From contig JAFSFD010000005.1 in NCBI GenBank assembly GCA_017435365.1, positions 1-64,000 of the forward strand: a DNA stretch of 64,000 nt, in the 5' to 3' direction. Source of the DNA: Akkermansia sp. GTDB lineage: Bacteria; Verrucomicrobiota; Verrucomicrobiia; Verrucomicrobiales; Akkermansiaceae. The position numbers and the translations under genes are program-made. Below the pieces are notes generated by a model that had not been told where the DNA came from, made no database searches, and saw only the letters and a program-made list of their open reading frames with translations. Positions 18,890 to 28,032 of this stretch are shown one piece after another. Numbering within the stretch: position 1 is the first letter of the stretch; every line of letters starts with the position of its first letter.

Positions 18890-19893
18890 GTGAGGAGTAC
18901 TACAAGCTTGACAAGGAAGCACAAAAGGAACTCTTGCAAGAAGCCCAGCAGGATTTGGGTATTCAGCCCCTGTTTCTGGAAAAGGATTATTGGGTTTGCA
19001 TGGTACTGAAAATGCTGTTTCAGCATGACGGCATGCGCCCACATCTCTGTTTCCGCGGCGGTACTTCATTGTCCAAGGTACATCATTGTATTGATCGTTT
19101 TTCAGAAGATATCGATGTGGCATTGGAACCAATCTATTTTTCTGATTATCCCGCAGAAGCTCTTCCGCATGAATCCGATACTCGAAATCAACGCGAAAGC
19201 AAACATAGGAAACTTCGTAGAAAATACCGGGAATTCATGAGGGATGAATTAGTTCCGTATCTGAAAGAAAAATTTGCGGAGCTGAATGTGACAGATGCTG
19301 TTTTTGAGTTAGATAACATAGATCAGGCGCGAGATCCATTTGTTTTGAAAATTCATTATCCATCTGTAGTAGGTTCAGCGGGTGTAGGTTATGTTTCACC
19401 TATTGTAAAATTGGAGCTGAGTGGCAGAGCAAATACAACCCCCAGCATGTCAGGGACCATCATTCCCTATCTTGCTGAATTATTACCGGTTCAACCCATA
19501 CAAATCCGAACGGTTTCAGCAGAAAGAACATTCTGGGAGAAGGCATTCATTCTTCATGAAACAAACACTCGCGCTCAACATGATGTTTCCTACGCAATTC
19601 CGTTGCGCCTGGCGCGGCATTACTACGATTTGTGTGAATTGATACGGCATGGGCATTATGATGCGAACTTGTTTCAACAGGTAAAAAATCACCGCAATAT
19701 TGATTATCACTACGGTTGGGTTGAATATGATACCCTTGTGCCTGATAGAATGAACCTGTTGCCTCCTGATGAGAGACGAAAGAATGAATGGGCCACAGAT
19801 TACGAGCTCATGGAACCCATGTTACGTCGGACTCCTGAGAGCTTTGAATCTATCTTGAGGGAGATTCAGAAATTTGTTCAAAATAATTTCTGA
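18886..19893 (+). CDS. AbiEii/AbiGii-type nucleotidyltransferase toxin
   Basis: A 335-residue nucleotidyltransferase-like toxin. The start at 18886 overlaps the antitoxin stop by four bases; an upstream in-frame ATG at 18835 would overlap deeply and is less likely. Near residues 62-80 it has the family signature FRGGTSLSK...RFSEDIDVAL: GG-T-S of the nucleotide-binding motif followed by the acidic D-x-D. Known relatives transfer nucleotides to tRNA or bind GTP to arrest growth in infected cells. This gene is AT-richer than the genes on either side, which suggests acquisition with its antitoxin. The toxin target cannot be read from the sequence. Confidence 0.88.
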   Translation: MSEEYYKLDKEAQKELLQEAQQDLGIQPLFLEKDYWVCMVLKMLFQHDGMRPHLCFRGGTSLSKVHHCIDRFSEDIDVALEPIYFSDYPAEALPHESDTRNQRESKHRKLRRKYREFMRDELVPYLKEKFAELNVTDAVFELDNIDQARDPFVLKIHYPSVVGSAGVGYVSPIVKLELSGRANTTPSMSGTIIPYLAELLPVQPIQIRTVSAERTFWEKAFILHETNTRAQHDVSYAIPLRLARHYYDLCELIRHGHYDANLFQQVKNHRNIDYHYGWVEYDTLVPDRMNLLPPDERRKNEWATDYELMEPMLRRTPESFESILREIQKFVQNNF

Positions 19894-20036
19894 ACATGAT
19901 TTTTCGCGCGGGACTTGTGGAAACCTGGGACCGTGGCATTGCCAAAGTTCAGCAAATTTATCTCCTGAACCCGAATTTGAAGTGTTAGGTGAAGATTTAT
20001 TGCTCCGGCAATTAAAGAATATTTCTTGGACTCAAC

Positions 20037-20436
20037 GACAAATTGGAATTTTTCGGGCTGAAAGCCCGAGGAATTTTGAGCCCGTCAGGGCGACATATCC
20101 ATAGTGGTGGAGCGCGTCACGCGTCAGCGTGGCGGGCGTAACCACTCGTACAAACCCAAAAGAAACCTGAACCCCGACGTAGGTTGGGGTGGCAGAAATC
20201 GTTGCTTCACAATAAGCTGCGGCCTCCCTGCCACCCCTCCACGTTGGTCGGGGTTCCGGTTATTTTTTATTCCAAACCCAGAGTTCGGGGCTTCGCGTCT
20301 CGCGTTGCTCGCTTGCTACGCCCTCGCAGGCCGCCGCTAACGCGGCTCCACTCTGGGCTATGGTTATACCGCCCTCCGGGCTCAAAATCCCGCTACGCTG
20401 ACGCTCCGCAAACTACTCTACAAATTCCAATTTGTC
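20037..20436. repeat. 400-bp element with 15-bp perfect terminal inverted repeats
   Basis: GACAAATTGGAATTT (20037-20051) and its exact complement (20422-20436) bound a non-coding, hairpin-rich segment. Internal pairs include TCGGGCTGAAAGCCCGA and CCCGCCA/TGGCGGG-type arms. Its ends share the AATTGGAATTT word with the outer ends of the smaller palindromic elements elsewhere in the window, so it may be a relative. The wider gap 19894-20945 contains no convincing gene: after this element come an unassigned stretch to about 20655, then the 33-bp repeats and the hairpin repeat listed below. Confidence 0.6.
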
Positions 20437-20660
20437 CGTCACCACCAATACGGATAACACATCAATCTTTAATTGCCTCATCAATAACGGTCACGTTCCT
20501 TGCACCCACCTTGGCCAAACCAGAGGGTAATTTGACCAAACCGGAAGCCGACGCCTTGAGAAACGTTCCATGTTTCTGACCTTTCGTGAAGTTTTATTTT
20601 GTCTGATTCTTATTTAGCATTTTTCGCCTTATCAGTCAACGATATTTGAAGCAAGCTGAA

Positions 20661-20745
20661 CAAAATTCGAAGGACTTTTTGCCAAATTTGGTACAAAATT
20701 CGAAGGACTTTTGACCGGATTCGATACAAAATTCGAAGGACTTTT
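20661..20745. repeat. Three 33-bp-spaced iterons
   Basis: CAAAATTCGAAGGACTTTT occurs at 20661, 20694 and 20727, an exact period of 33 bp. The word contains the palindrome TTCGAA. Only the 19-bp word is identical between copies; the 14-bp spacers differ. No overlapping gene is convincing. Confidence 0.8.
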
Positions 20746-20788
20746 GAATTTCCGGCGGGAGAGGCGCCCCATTTTCCGGGGCAGCGGA

Positions 20789-20889
20789 TGTGTGCGAAAT
20801 TCGCAAATTTCCGATTTTCGCACACAAAAAGCAGGTGAAATCAGCCCGAAAGTGTGTGCGAAAAACAGAATTTCCGATTTTCGCACACA
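20789..20889. repeat. Upstream ~100-bp direct repeat flanking the AbiL-like cassette
   Basis: Two tandem hairpins with TGTGTGCGAAA / TTTCGCACACA-type arms are joined by AAGCAGGTGAAATCAGCCCG. The copy at 22890-22990 is almost identical, differing at about half a dozen positions near the start and in the second loop. The two copies bracket the two-gene cassette in the same orientation. Confidence 0.85.
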
Positions 20890-20897
20890 GAGAAAGG

Positions 20898-20926
20898 TTG
20901 ACACAAGGAAACTGAAGACATATAAT
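20898..20926 (+). promoter_or_regulatory. Consensus promoter of the AbiL-like operon
   Basis: TTGACA (20898-20903), 17 nt, TATAAT (20921-20926): a perfect sigma-70 consensus. It starts 9 bp after the flanking repeat, so the cassette carries its own strong promoter. It also rules out the in-frame ATG at 20925, which lies inside the -10 box. Confidence 0.8.
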
Positions 20927-20945
20927 GGAGGGCAGAAAGGCAACT

Positions 20946-22241
20946 ATGCTTATCAATTTTACATTCAGCAATTATAAGGTATACCGGGAAACCGCAGAGT
21001 TTTCCATGGTAGCCGGTAGATTTCAGAAACACCGAGAATCACTCATGGGAATTCCCGGGGAGCGATACGCAAAGTTGTTGCCCATAGCCGCAATATACGG
21101 GGGTAATGCATCGGGCAAAACGAGTTTTGTACAGGCGATTAAGTGCCTGCGAAGTATAGTTCTGCAGGGAAAGCCTTCTTTGGCTGAGCCTCACCTATTT
21201 GACAAAAATCCAGCTCCCACAAGATTTGTTTGTTGTTTTTCAGTGGGGAATCATGTCTTTGAATATGAAGTTCACATTTCCTCCGGCAGTGTGGTATACG
21301 AATGCCTGACCGATGCAACAAAAGGAAGCAACAAAATTATTTTCAAACGTGTTCCGGGTCAAGAATGTGAACTCGGTAATCACATAGATAATGATCCCAC
21401 AGATAGTGAATTACTATTTGCCAAGAAGATAGGTTCTACTCTACCGGCAGGTGAACTACTCATTACTACTGTTATCAAACTGCAGGTTGCAGCTCTGCAT
21501 CAGCACGTAATACCCTGTTACAAATGGTTTGCCGAAACGCTGTGCATCATCGAAGCCGATAGTCGCCGAGTAGGACTCGGGCTAGATTTATTCACACAGT
21601 TATCGGGATATTCAACCGCCCTTGCGCAAGCGGATACAGGTGTGGAACAACTGCAATTCCAGGAAGTCAACGCAAATATAGAAGACGTAGTACCAACTCA
21701 TGTACTGGATAAGTTCAAAGAATCGGATGAGAACATTCTTGTCATCCCGGATGACAACTCTACGTTGCTTGTCAAGGATGCTGCCGGTGGCATCAAGCTT
21801 ATAAAATGCTATTCTACCTATACATCAGAAGATGGTAATCAGACAATGATTCCTCTCTCGAAAGAAAGTGACGGAACCCGCCGGTATCTGCACCTCTTGC
21901 CTATCCTGATGGATAAACAAGTTGAACGTGTCTATGTGGTTGATGAACTGGATAGGAGTCTGCACACAACACTCTCTCGTTCGCTGATAAAATCCTTCAG
22001 AAACATGGTGGGGCAAGAATCATGCCGCCAACAGCTTATCTTCACCACACATGATGTGATGCTGATGGATGAAGATAACCTGCGCAAGGATGAGATATGG
22101 GTTACAGAACGCGATGATGACCACCAGGCTCACCTTTTCTCCTTTGCTGAATATAAGGATATTCGGCCGGATCTCCAAATGCGGAAGAGTTATCTTGAAG
22201 GGCGTATGGGTGGTTTGCCAAAAATTGAATGTTGTCTATGA
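20946..22241 (+). CDS. AAA ATPase of an AbiL/RloA-like defence pair
   Basis: A 431-residue ABC/SMC-like AAA ATPase (AAA_15/AAA_21 class), the usual first gene of AbiL or RloAB-type two-gene systems. Walker A is GGNASGKT (residues 52-59). Walker B is VYVVDELDRSLH, near residue 330, followed by FTTHDVMLMD, the switch histidine region. The N-terminus (INFTFSNYKVYRE) is typical of RecF-like ATPases. The start at 20946 has AAAGG 7 nt upstream and fits the consensus promoter. Its stop overlaps the start of the TOPRIM-like partner by four bases. Relatives are thought to sense phage and to control a toxic nuclease partner; that role is inferred from context. Confidence 0.87.
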   Translation: MLINFTFSNYKVYRETAEFSMVAGRFQKHRESLMGIPGERYAKLLPIAAIYGGNASGKTSFVQAIKCLRSIVLQGKPSLAEPHLFDKNPAPTRFVCCFSVGNHVFEYEVHISSGSVVYECLTDATKGSNKIIFKRVPGQECELGNHIDNDPTDSELLFAKKIGSTLPAGELLITTVIKLQVAALHQHVIPCYKWFAETLCIIEADSRRVGLGLDLFTQLSGYSTALAQADTGVEQLQFQEVNANIEDVVPTHVLDKFKESDENILVIPDDNSTLLVKDAAGGIKLIKCYSTYTSEDGNQTMIPLSKESDGTRRYLHLLPILMDKQVERVYVVDELDRSLHTTLSRSLIKSFRNMVGQESCRQQLIFTTHDVMLMDEDNLRKDEIWVTERDDDHQAHLFSFAEYKDIRPDLQMRKSYLEGRMGGLPKIECCL

Positions 22242-22837
22242 GCAGATTCAAAAGAAAGCAGTCTGTCCGCCCATATCGCAAAAACATTGTTTTTGTGACA
22301 GAGGGAGAAAGTTCTGAAAAGGCATATTTGCAGATTGTCTGGAATCGACTCGGTTTACGGGAATATGCCACACCGCGGTTCTGCCATGATAAATCCAGTA
22401 TTCCATCGCTGATTAAATCTGCCTTGGCAGCTGAAGCATCCCCCATGTTCAAAGCCAGCCAAGGAGATGAAATCTGGATTATTCTGGACTACGATAAGGA
22501 AAGCCACTTTGAGGCTCAATTCCGGGAACTGGAAGCCTGGGAAAGCGAAAAAGCGTATCGCCATGTAGTAATTTCCTCACCACGATTTGAATACTGGCTT
22601 CTTTGGCATTTCCAAAAGCAACCGAATAAGGAAAAATCTAAAAGTGATGACTATGTCAAACAAATACTTCCCAACTTCAAATCTCTTCCTCTCTACACCA
22701 CAGCCATCACAAAGGAAAACGTGTTGAATGCGGCAGAAAAAGCCTGCTCGGGTCTTGTTCCCTCCTGCACTCAACCAAGTATAACCGGCAGCGGCATGGG
22801 AAGACTCGTTAATCGTTTGTTAAGCCTGATTCCTTAA
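22238..22837 (+). CDS. RloB/AbiLii-like TOPRIM-type protein
   Basis: A 199-residue RloB-family protein, the expected partner of the upstream ATPase. TOPRIM-like signatures are FVTEGESSEKAY (catalytic Glu, about residues 22-33) and WIILDYDKESHF (the D-x-D, about residues 85-96). A conserved SSPRFEYWLLWHF segment follows, which is typical of RloB/AbiLii proteins. In the related PARIS system the TOPRIM subunit cleaves tRNA, but the substrate of this branch is not established here. An ATGA overlap couples translation to the ATPase. The short gap to 22889 contains nothing notable. Confidence 0.85.
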   Translation: MSRFKRKQSVRPYRKNIVFVTEGESSEKAYLQIVWNRLGLREYATPRFCHDKSSIPSLIKSALAAEASPMFKASQGDEIWIILDYDKESHFEAQFRELEAWESEKAYRHVVISSPRFEYWLLWHFQKQPNKEKSKSDDYVKQILPNFKSLPLYTTAITKENVLNAAEKACSGLVPSCTQPSITGSGMGRLVNRLLSLIP

Positions 22838-22889
22838 ATTCCGGCTCTTTATTTATTGTACCCAAACTCTACCTCAAACAAAGGCTCAA

Positions 22890-22990
22890 TGTGTGCAAAA
22901 TTCGCAAATTTCCGATTTTCGCACACAAAAAGCAGGTGAAATCAGCCCGAAAGTGTGTGCGAAACTGGCAAATTTCCGATTTTCGCACAC
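22890..22990. repeat. Downstream ~100-bp direct repeat flanking the AbiL-like cassette
   Basis: Second copy of the double-hairpin repeat seen at 20789-20889, in the same orientation and about 50 bp after the RloB-like stop codon. The rest of the gap, 22991-23180, has no recognisable gene. Confidence 0.85.
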
Positions 22991-23181
22991 GCGGGGCAGC
23001 CGGAGCATGGCCGGAGTATAGTTTACCGGGGGATGCTGCATTCCGGGGGAAGAGCTGCGGCGGCGGGTGGGCACAGAATTCCGCGTTCAGGCGCCTGCCG
23101 GGGGGCGGATTATTCCCTATTCATTATTGACTCAAACGGGCTTATCGGTAAATTTTTTCGAAAATTCGTTGCATATTAGTC

Positions 23182-23210
23182 TTGCAATTTGGGTCGAGAT
23201 GTGGCATATA
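23182..23210 (+). promoter_or_regulatory. Candidate carB promoter
   Basis: TTGCAA (23182-23187), 17 nt, CATATA (23205-23210), leaving about 20 nt to the ATG. The hexamers are imperfect, so this is a modest call. Confidence 0.4.
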
Positions 23211-23230
23211 TCTGCAAGTTTACACTGACC

Positions 23231-26200
23231 ATGCCTAAAGACACATCTATCAAGAAGATTCTCGTCATTGGCTCGGGCCCCATTATTATCGGTCAGGGGT
23301 GTGAGTTTGACTACTCCGGAACACAGGCCTGCAAGGCTCTGAAACAAGAAGGTTATGAAGTGGTGTTGGTGAACTCCAACCCGGCCACCATCATGACTGA
23401 CCCGGAGACAGCTCCACGCACATACGTAGAACCGATTACGCCCGAATATGTAGAAAAAATCATTGCCCGCGAACGGCCGGATGCCATGCTGCCCACCCTG
23501 GGTGGCCAGACGGCCCTGAACTGCGCCATGGCCCTGCACAAGGCCGGCACGCTGGAGAAATACGGCGTGCGCATGATTGGTGCGGATGCGGAGGCAATCG
23601 ACAAAGGCGAAGACCGCCAGAGTTTCAAGGATGCGATGATGCGCATCGGCCTGGACCTGCCGGCCAGCGGCGTGGCCCACAACATGGCCGAGGCCTGGGA
23701 CATCGCGAAGAATGTGGTGGGCAACTACCCGATGATTATCCGCCCGGCGTTCACGCTGGGTGGCACCGGCGGCGGCGTGGCCTACAACAAGAGCGAGTTC
23801 GAGGAAATCGTTTCCCGCGGTCTGGATCTTTCCCCGGTGCACGAGGTGCTCATCGAGGAGAGCCTGCTGGGCTGGAAGGAAATCGAGATGGAGGTGATGC
23901 GCGACTGCGCGGATAACTGCATCGCTATCTGCTCCATCGAGAACCTGGACCCCATGGGCATCCACACCGGCGACTCCATCACCGTGGCGCCGGCAATGAC
24001 GCTGACGGCCCGCGAGTATGCGCTGGTGCGCCAGGCTTCGTTCGACATCATCCGCGAAATCGGCGTGAAGAGCGGCGGCAGTAACATTCAGTTCGCCATG
24101 TGCCCGCGCACAGGCCGCCTGGTGGTCATCGAGATGAACCCGCGCGTGAGCCGCTCCTCTGCCCTGGCTTCCAAGGCTACCGGTTTCCCCATCGCTAAGT
24201 TTGCGGCGAAGCTGGCCATCGGCTACACGCTGGATGAGCTGCGCAACGATATCACCAAGGTGACGCCGGCTTCCTTCGAGCCGACGATTGACTACGTGGT
24301 GGTGAAGGTGCCGCGCTTCACTTTCGAGAAGTTCAAGAAGGCGGATGAGCGCCTGACCACGGCCATGAAGAGCGTGGGCGAGGTGATGAGCATCGGCCGC
24401 ACGTTCAAGGAATCCCTGCAGAAGGCGCTGCGCTCGCTGGAGACGGGCCGCTGGGGCTTCGGTTTCGACCTGAAGGACCCGAAGAACCCGACCCGCGATG
24501 AGATTGCGGCCAAGCTGGCCGTGCCGAATGCGGACCGCATTTTCTGGATTCAGACGGCTTATGTGAACGGCTGGACGCTGGAGGAAATCCAGGACCTGAC
24601 GGATATTGACCCCTGGTTCCTGGACCAGCTGAAGCAACTGGCAGAGGCCGGCATGAAGCTGAAGGAGCTGGACCTGCTGGAAGCCAAGAAGATGGGCTTC
24701 TCTGACCGCCAGATTGCACTGGCCCGCGGCTGCACCGAGGACGAGGTGCGCGCTGCCCGCAAGGCGCAGGGCGTGGTGCCCTGCTACCGCCTGGTGGATA
24801 GCTGCGCGGCGGAGTTCGAGGCCATCACGCCGTACTTCTATTCCTCTTATGGTGAGGAGAATGAGGCCCGCCAGACGGATAAGAAGAAGATTATGATTCT
24901 GGGCGGTGGTCCGAACCGCATCGGCCAGGGTATTGAGTTCGACTACTGCTGCTCGCACGCTTCCTTTGCGCTGAAGGAGCTGGGCTATGAGACCATCATG
25001 GTGAACTCCAACCCGGAGACCGTCTCCACCGACTTCGATACCTCTGATAAGCTTTACTTCGAACCGCTTACGCTGGAAGATGTGCTGAACATCTGCGACC
25101 AGGAGAAGCCGGATGGCGTCATCGTGCAGTTCGGTGGCCAGACCCCGCTGAACCTGGCTGCTGCCCTGCAGGAGCGCGGCGTGCCCATCATCGGCACCAG
25201 CCCCCGCAGCATCGAGCTGGCCGAGGACCGCAAGTACTTCTCTGCCCTGCTGGATGAAATCGGCCTGAAGCAGGCTGAGGCCGGCACCGCCACGAATGAG
25301 GACGAGGCCGTGGAAGTGGCCAGCCGCATCGGCTACCCGGTGCTGGTGCGCCCGAGCTTCGTGCTGGGTGGCCGCGCCATGATGATTGTGTACGATGAGA
25401 AGGAGCTGCGCACCTACATGCGCGAGGCGGTGGATGCCTCGCCCGAGCGCCCGGTGCTGGTGGACCGCTTCCTGGAGCACGCCATGGAGATTGACGTGGA
25501 CGTGATTGCAGACGGCGAGACGAGCGTGGTGGGTGCCATCATGCAGCACGTGGAGCCGGCCGGTATCCACTCCGGTGACTCGGCCTGCATGATTCCGCCG
25601 AACCGCGTGTCTGTGGGCATGCACAAGGAGATGATGCGCGCCGCCAAGGAACTGGCTGCCAAGCTGAATGTGAAGGGGCTCATGAATTGCCAGTTCGCCA
25701 TCAAGGATGAGCAGCTGTATGTGATTGAGGTGAACCCGCGCGCTTCCCGCACGGTGCCCTTCGTGTCCAAGTCCATCGGGGTGCCGCTGGCCAAGCTGGC
25801 TGCCAAGGTGATGAGCGGCTGCAAGCTCAAGGACCTGGGATTCACCAAGGAAGTGGTGCCGCCCTACTACACTGTGAAGGAGGCCGTGTTCCCCTGGAAC
25901 CGCTTCCCGGGCATCGATGTGGTGCTGGGGCCGGAGATGCACTCCACCGGTGAAGTGATGGGTATCGACACCGATCCTGATGTGGCCTATCTGAAGAGCC
26001 AGATTTCGGCCTTCAACGCCCTGCCCAAGGAGGGTCTGGTGTTCATCTCGGTGAGCGACCGCGACAAGAGCATCGTGACGGAGATTGCCCGCACGATTGC
26101 CAAGGCCGGGTTCGACATCTGCGCCACCAAGGGCACCATGATTCACCTGCTGCAGAACGGCATTGAGTGCGAGCGCGCCTACAAGGTGCACGAGCGCCGC

Positions 26201-26452
26201 CGCCCGGATATTGTGGACCGCATCAAGAACGGTGATATCGTGTTCGTCATCAACACGCCCGGCTCCCACGACGCCCGCGAGGACGAGGTGGCTATCCGCG
26301 CCGCTGCGGTGAGCAGCAATATCTCCTACACCACGGACCTCTCCAGCGCCCGCGCCTGCGCCGCTGCCATGCTGCACGCCAAGAACAAGGAGACCCACGT
26401 GCGCACGCTGCAGGAATACCACGCCGAGGCTATGGCTGAGTATCAGAACTGA
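23231..26452 (+). CDS. carB: Carbamoyl-phosphate synthase large subunit
   Basis: 1073 residues, the full family length. It makes carbamoyl phosphate from bicarbonate, ATP and ammonia delivered by the glutaminase subunit, feeding pyrimidine and arginine synthesis. The two homologous ATP-grasp halves are obvious: the first opens with [23 protein letters not shown] and the second, near residue 553, with [22 protein letters not shown]. An MGS-like allosteric domain closes the protein ([16 protein letters not shown]...). The start at 23231 is preferred over an upstream in-frame ATG because MPKDTSIKK is the usual N-terminus. carA is not in the window, so the two subunits are unlinked on this side. 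A strong terminator follows. Confidence 0.98.
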   Translation: MPKDTSIKKILVIGSGPIIIGQGCEFDYSGTQACKALKQEGYEVVLVNSNPATIMTDPETAPRTYVEPITPEYVEKIIARERPDAMLPTLGGQTALNCAMALHKAGTLEKYGVRMIGADAEAIDKGEDRQSFKDAMMRIGLDLPASGVAHNMAEAWDIAKNVVGNYPMIIRPAFTLGGTGGGVAYNKSEFEEIVSRGLDLSPVHEVLIEESLLGWKEIEMEVMRDCADNCIAICSIENLDPMGIHTGDSITVAPAMTLTAREYALVRQASFDIIREIGVKSGGSNIQFAMCPRTGRLVVIEMNPRVSRSSALASKATGFPIAKFAAKLAIGYTLDELRNDITKVTPASFEPTIDYVVVKVPRFTFEKFKKADERLTTAMKSVGEVMSIGRTFKESLQKALRSLETGRWGFGFDLKDPKNPTRDEIAAKLAVPNADRIFWIQTAYVNGWTLEEIQDLTDIDPWFLDQLKQLAEAGMKLKELDLLEAKKMGFSDRQIALARGCTEDEVRAARKAQGVVPCYRLVDSCAAEFEAITPYFYSSYGEENEARQTDKKKIMILGGGPNRIGQGIEFDYCCSHASFALKELGYETIMVNSNPETVSTDFDTSDKLYFEPLTLEDVLNICDQEKPDGVIVQFGGQTPLNLAAALQERGVPIIGTSPRSIELAEDRKYFSALLDEIGLKQAEAGTATNEDEAVEVASRIGYPVLVRPSFVLGGRAMMIVYDEKELRTYMREAVDASPERPVLVDRFLEHAMEIDVDVIADGETSVVGAIMQHVEPAGIHSGDSACMIPPNRVSVGMHKEMMRAAKELAAKLNVKGLMNCQFAIKDEQLYVIEVNPRASRTVPFVSKSIGVPLAKLAAKVMSGCKLKDLGFTKEVVPPYYTVKEAVFPWNRFPGIDVVLGPEMHSTGEVMGIDTDPDVAYLKSQISAFNALPKEGLVFISVSDRDKSIVTEIARTIAKAGFDICATKGTMIHLLQNGIECERAYKVHERRRPDIVDRIKNGDIVFVINTPGSHDAREDEVAIRAAAVSSNISYTTDLSSARACAAAMLHAKNKETHVRTLQEYHAEAMAEYQN

Positions 26453-26471
26453 TACGCCCGCTGATTTGCAC

Positions 26472-26510
26472 CGCCCCCTTTCCCCAACCCGGAGAGGGGG
26501 CGTTTTTTTT
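26472..26510 (+). terminator. carB terminator
   Basis: CGCCCCC (26472-26478) pairs with GGGGGCG (26496-26502), extended by the partly paired CCC/GGAGA region. Eight Ts follow at 26503-26510. Confidence 0.9.
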
Positions 26511-26588
26511 GATTGACAATTGACGATTGACGATTGGCTTTCAGCCCGCCTGACTTCGTACTTCCCACTTCGTACCCCGTACTTCTAC

Positions 26589-27962
26589 ATGTTTACTCGT
26601 TCGGTTTCCATTGCCTGCCTGCTTTACCTGCTGCTGCCCTGCCTGCTCTTTCTGGCGGGGTGGGTGCAGCCGTGGGTGGCCTGGCCGGTGGGGCTGGGGC
26701 TGGTGGCGGCGGTGCTGTGGGTGGCGCGGGAGTGCCCGGCGCGGCCGCTGCGGTGGAGTGATGCGGGGGCTCTGCGGGTGGCCCTGCTTCTGCTGCTGGG
26801 GGCACTGTGGGTGCTGACGACCGGGCCCTGGGGGCTGGTGGCGCAGAGCGGTGATGCCACGGTGCGCAATGCGATTTATGCCGCCCTGGTGCGGGATGCA
26901 TGGCCGCTGACGGTGGTGGGCGAGCCATTTGTGTATTACCTGGGTTTCTGGCTGCCCCCTGCCCTGGCGGCGAAGCTGGGCGCCCCGGCGGAGGCGGCGC
27001 TGGCGGTTTGGATGCTGGCGGGGGTGTGGCTGGCGCTGCTGGCTGTGGCCTGCGGGCAGGGCACGCGGCGGGCGCTGGTGTTCCTGCTCATCCTGCTGCT
27101 GCTGGGGGATATGCTGAACTGGGCGAACCGCGTGTATTACAAGCTTTGCGATGGCGGGCTGCAGGAGTGGGCCTTGTTCCTGGACCTGCATTTCACCCCT
27201 TCCTGCGTGCAGCTGCGCAATACTTTCAATCACTACCTGGCGCCGCTGGTGCTGCTGGGCATGCTGGCGGGCAGGCTGCTGCCGGCGCGCTTCGGGCTGG
27301 CGGGGGTGGCGCTGGTGGGTATCTGCTCGCCGCTGGCGGCGGTGGCCCTGCTGCCGCTGGTGCTGCTGCGCGGGGGGCGCCAAGTGGTGAACCTGCCCAC
27401 GGCGGCGGGGCTGGTGTATGCCGCCCTGCCCCTGCTTTACCTGGCCGGCGGCACCGGGGGGCAGCTGGCATTCCTGCGTCCGGCGGGTGCCTGCAGCCTG
27501 GCGGAGCTGAGCACCGGGCAGCTCTGGCTGCGCTACGCGGTGCAGCTGCTGCTGGTGGCGGGCCCTGCCCTGCTCCTCCTGTGGCGCTGGCGGCGCACGG
27601 CCTGGTTTGCCACGGCCCTGCTGCTGGCGGCCACCATGCCCCTGCTCTGGGCCGGGCTGTGGAACAATGAATTCATCTACAAGGGTGCGGCGGTCATGTG
27701 GTTCTGCCTGGCCTGGCTCTACGCCGCTACCTGGTGCCACGCCAAGGCCCGCAGAAAGGCCCTCCTGGCGCTCTTCATCCTGCTTTCCGCATCAGATGCC
27801 TACGGGCAGCTCATGGGCGCTCTGAAGAGCTTTTCCGCGCGCCCGGAAAGCATGCAGCAGAATATCCGCAACGAGTGGCAGGGCTCCCTGCACCAGCCGG
27901 CGGATGCCCGCGCCAAGCAGTTCGGCGGCTGCCCCCTGCTGCCTAAGCTTTTTAAATTTTAA
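26589..27962 (+). CDS. Multi-pass membrane protein of unknown function
   Basis: 457 residues and very hydrophobic, with about ten predicted membrane segments rich in Leu, Ala and Trp. The start at 26589 (MFTRSVSIACLLYL) begins directly with the first membrane helix; an earlier in-frame ATG would add a tail encoded by the low-complexity GATTGACGATTG repeats, so it is rejected. A central soluble stretch (NRVYYKLCDGG...LHFTPSCVQLRNTFNHY) lies between helices, and the C-terminus is short and basic. The topology is reminiscent of GT-C-type glycosyltransferases or polysaccharide-polymerising membrane proteins, but no catalytic motif could be assigned. It stands alone between carB and a small hypothetical gene. 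Confidence 0.75.
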   Translation: MFTRSVSIACLLYLLLPCLLFLAGWVQPWVAWPVGLGLVAAVLWVARECPARPLRWSDAGALRVALLLLLGALWVLTTGPWGLVAQSGDATVRNAIYAALVRDAWPLTVVGEPFVYYLGFWLPPALAAKLGAPAEAALAVWMLAGVWLALLAVACGQGTRRALVFLLILLLLGDMLNWANRVYYKLCDGGLQEWALFLDLHFTPSCVQLRNTFNHYLAPLVLLGMLAGRLLPARFGLAGVALVGICSPLAAVALLPLVLLRGGRQVVNLPTAAGLVYAALPLLYLAGGTGGQLAFLRPAGACSLAELSTGQLWLRYAVQLLLVAGPALLLLWRWRRTAWFATALLLAATMPLLWAGLWNNEFIYKGAAVMWFCLAWLYAATWCHAKARRKALLALFILLSASDAYGQLMGALKSFSARPESMQQNIRNEWQGSLHQPADARAKQFGGCPLLPKLFKF

Positions 27963-27993
27963 GCATTACTGACATAACATCCGCATATTTTCG

Positions 27994-28022
27994 TTGACTT
28001 AGGTCTATCTTTCGTGCAGAAT
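27994..28022 (+). promoter_or_regulatory. Promoter of the 28033 gene
   Basis: TTGACT (27994-27999), 17 nt, CAGAAT (28017-28022). The -10 ends 10 nt before the ATG, predicting a very short leader. Confidence 0.6.
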
Positions 28023-28032
28023 ACCGCACCCC

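Noticed and set aside
20104..20579. Small plus-strand open frames in the 400-bp repeat
   Set aside because: They arise from hairpin-rich repeat DNA, have odd composition and no start signals.
20661..20745. CRISPR array
   Set aside because: Only three 19-bp repeats with 14-bp spacers, no cas genes in the window, and the period is too short.
18000..23000. Prophage or integrative element
   Set aside because: Defence genes and repeats only; no integrase, capsid, terminase or tRNA attachment site was found.
23132..26422. Long open frame antisense to carB
   Set aside because: An antisense artefact of strong codon bias in carB; rich in His, Arg and Ala with no domain.
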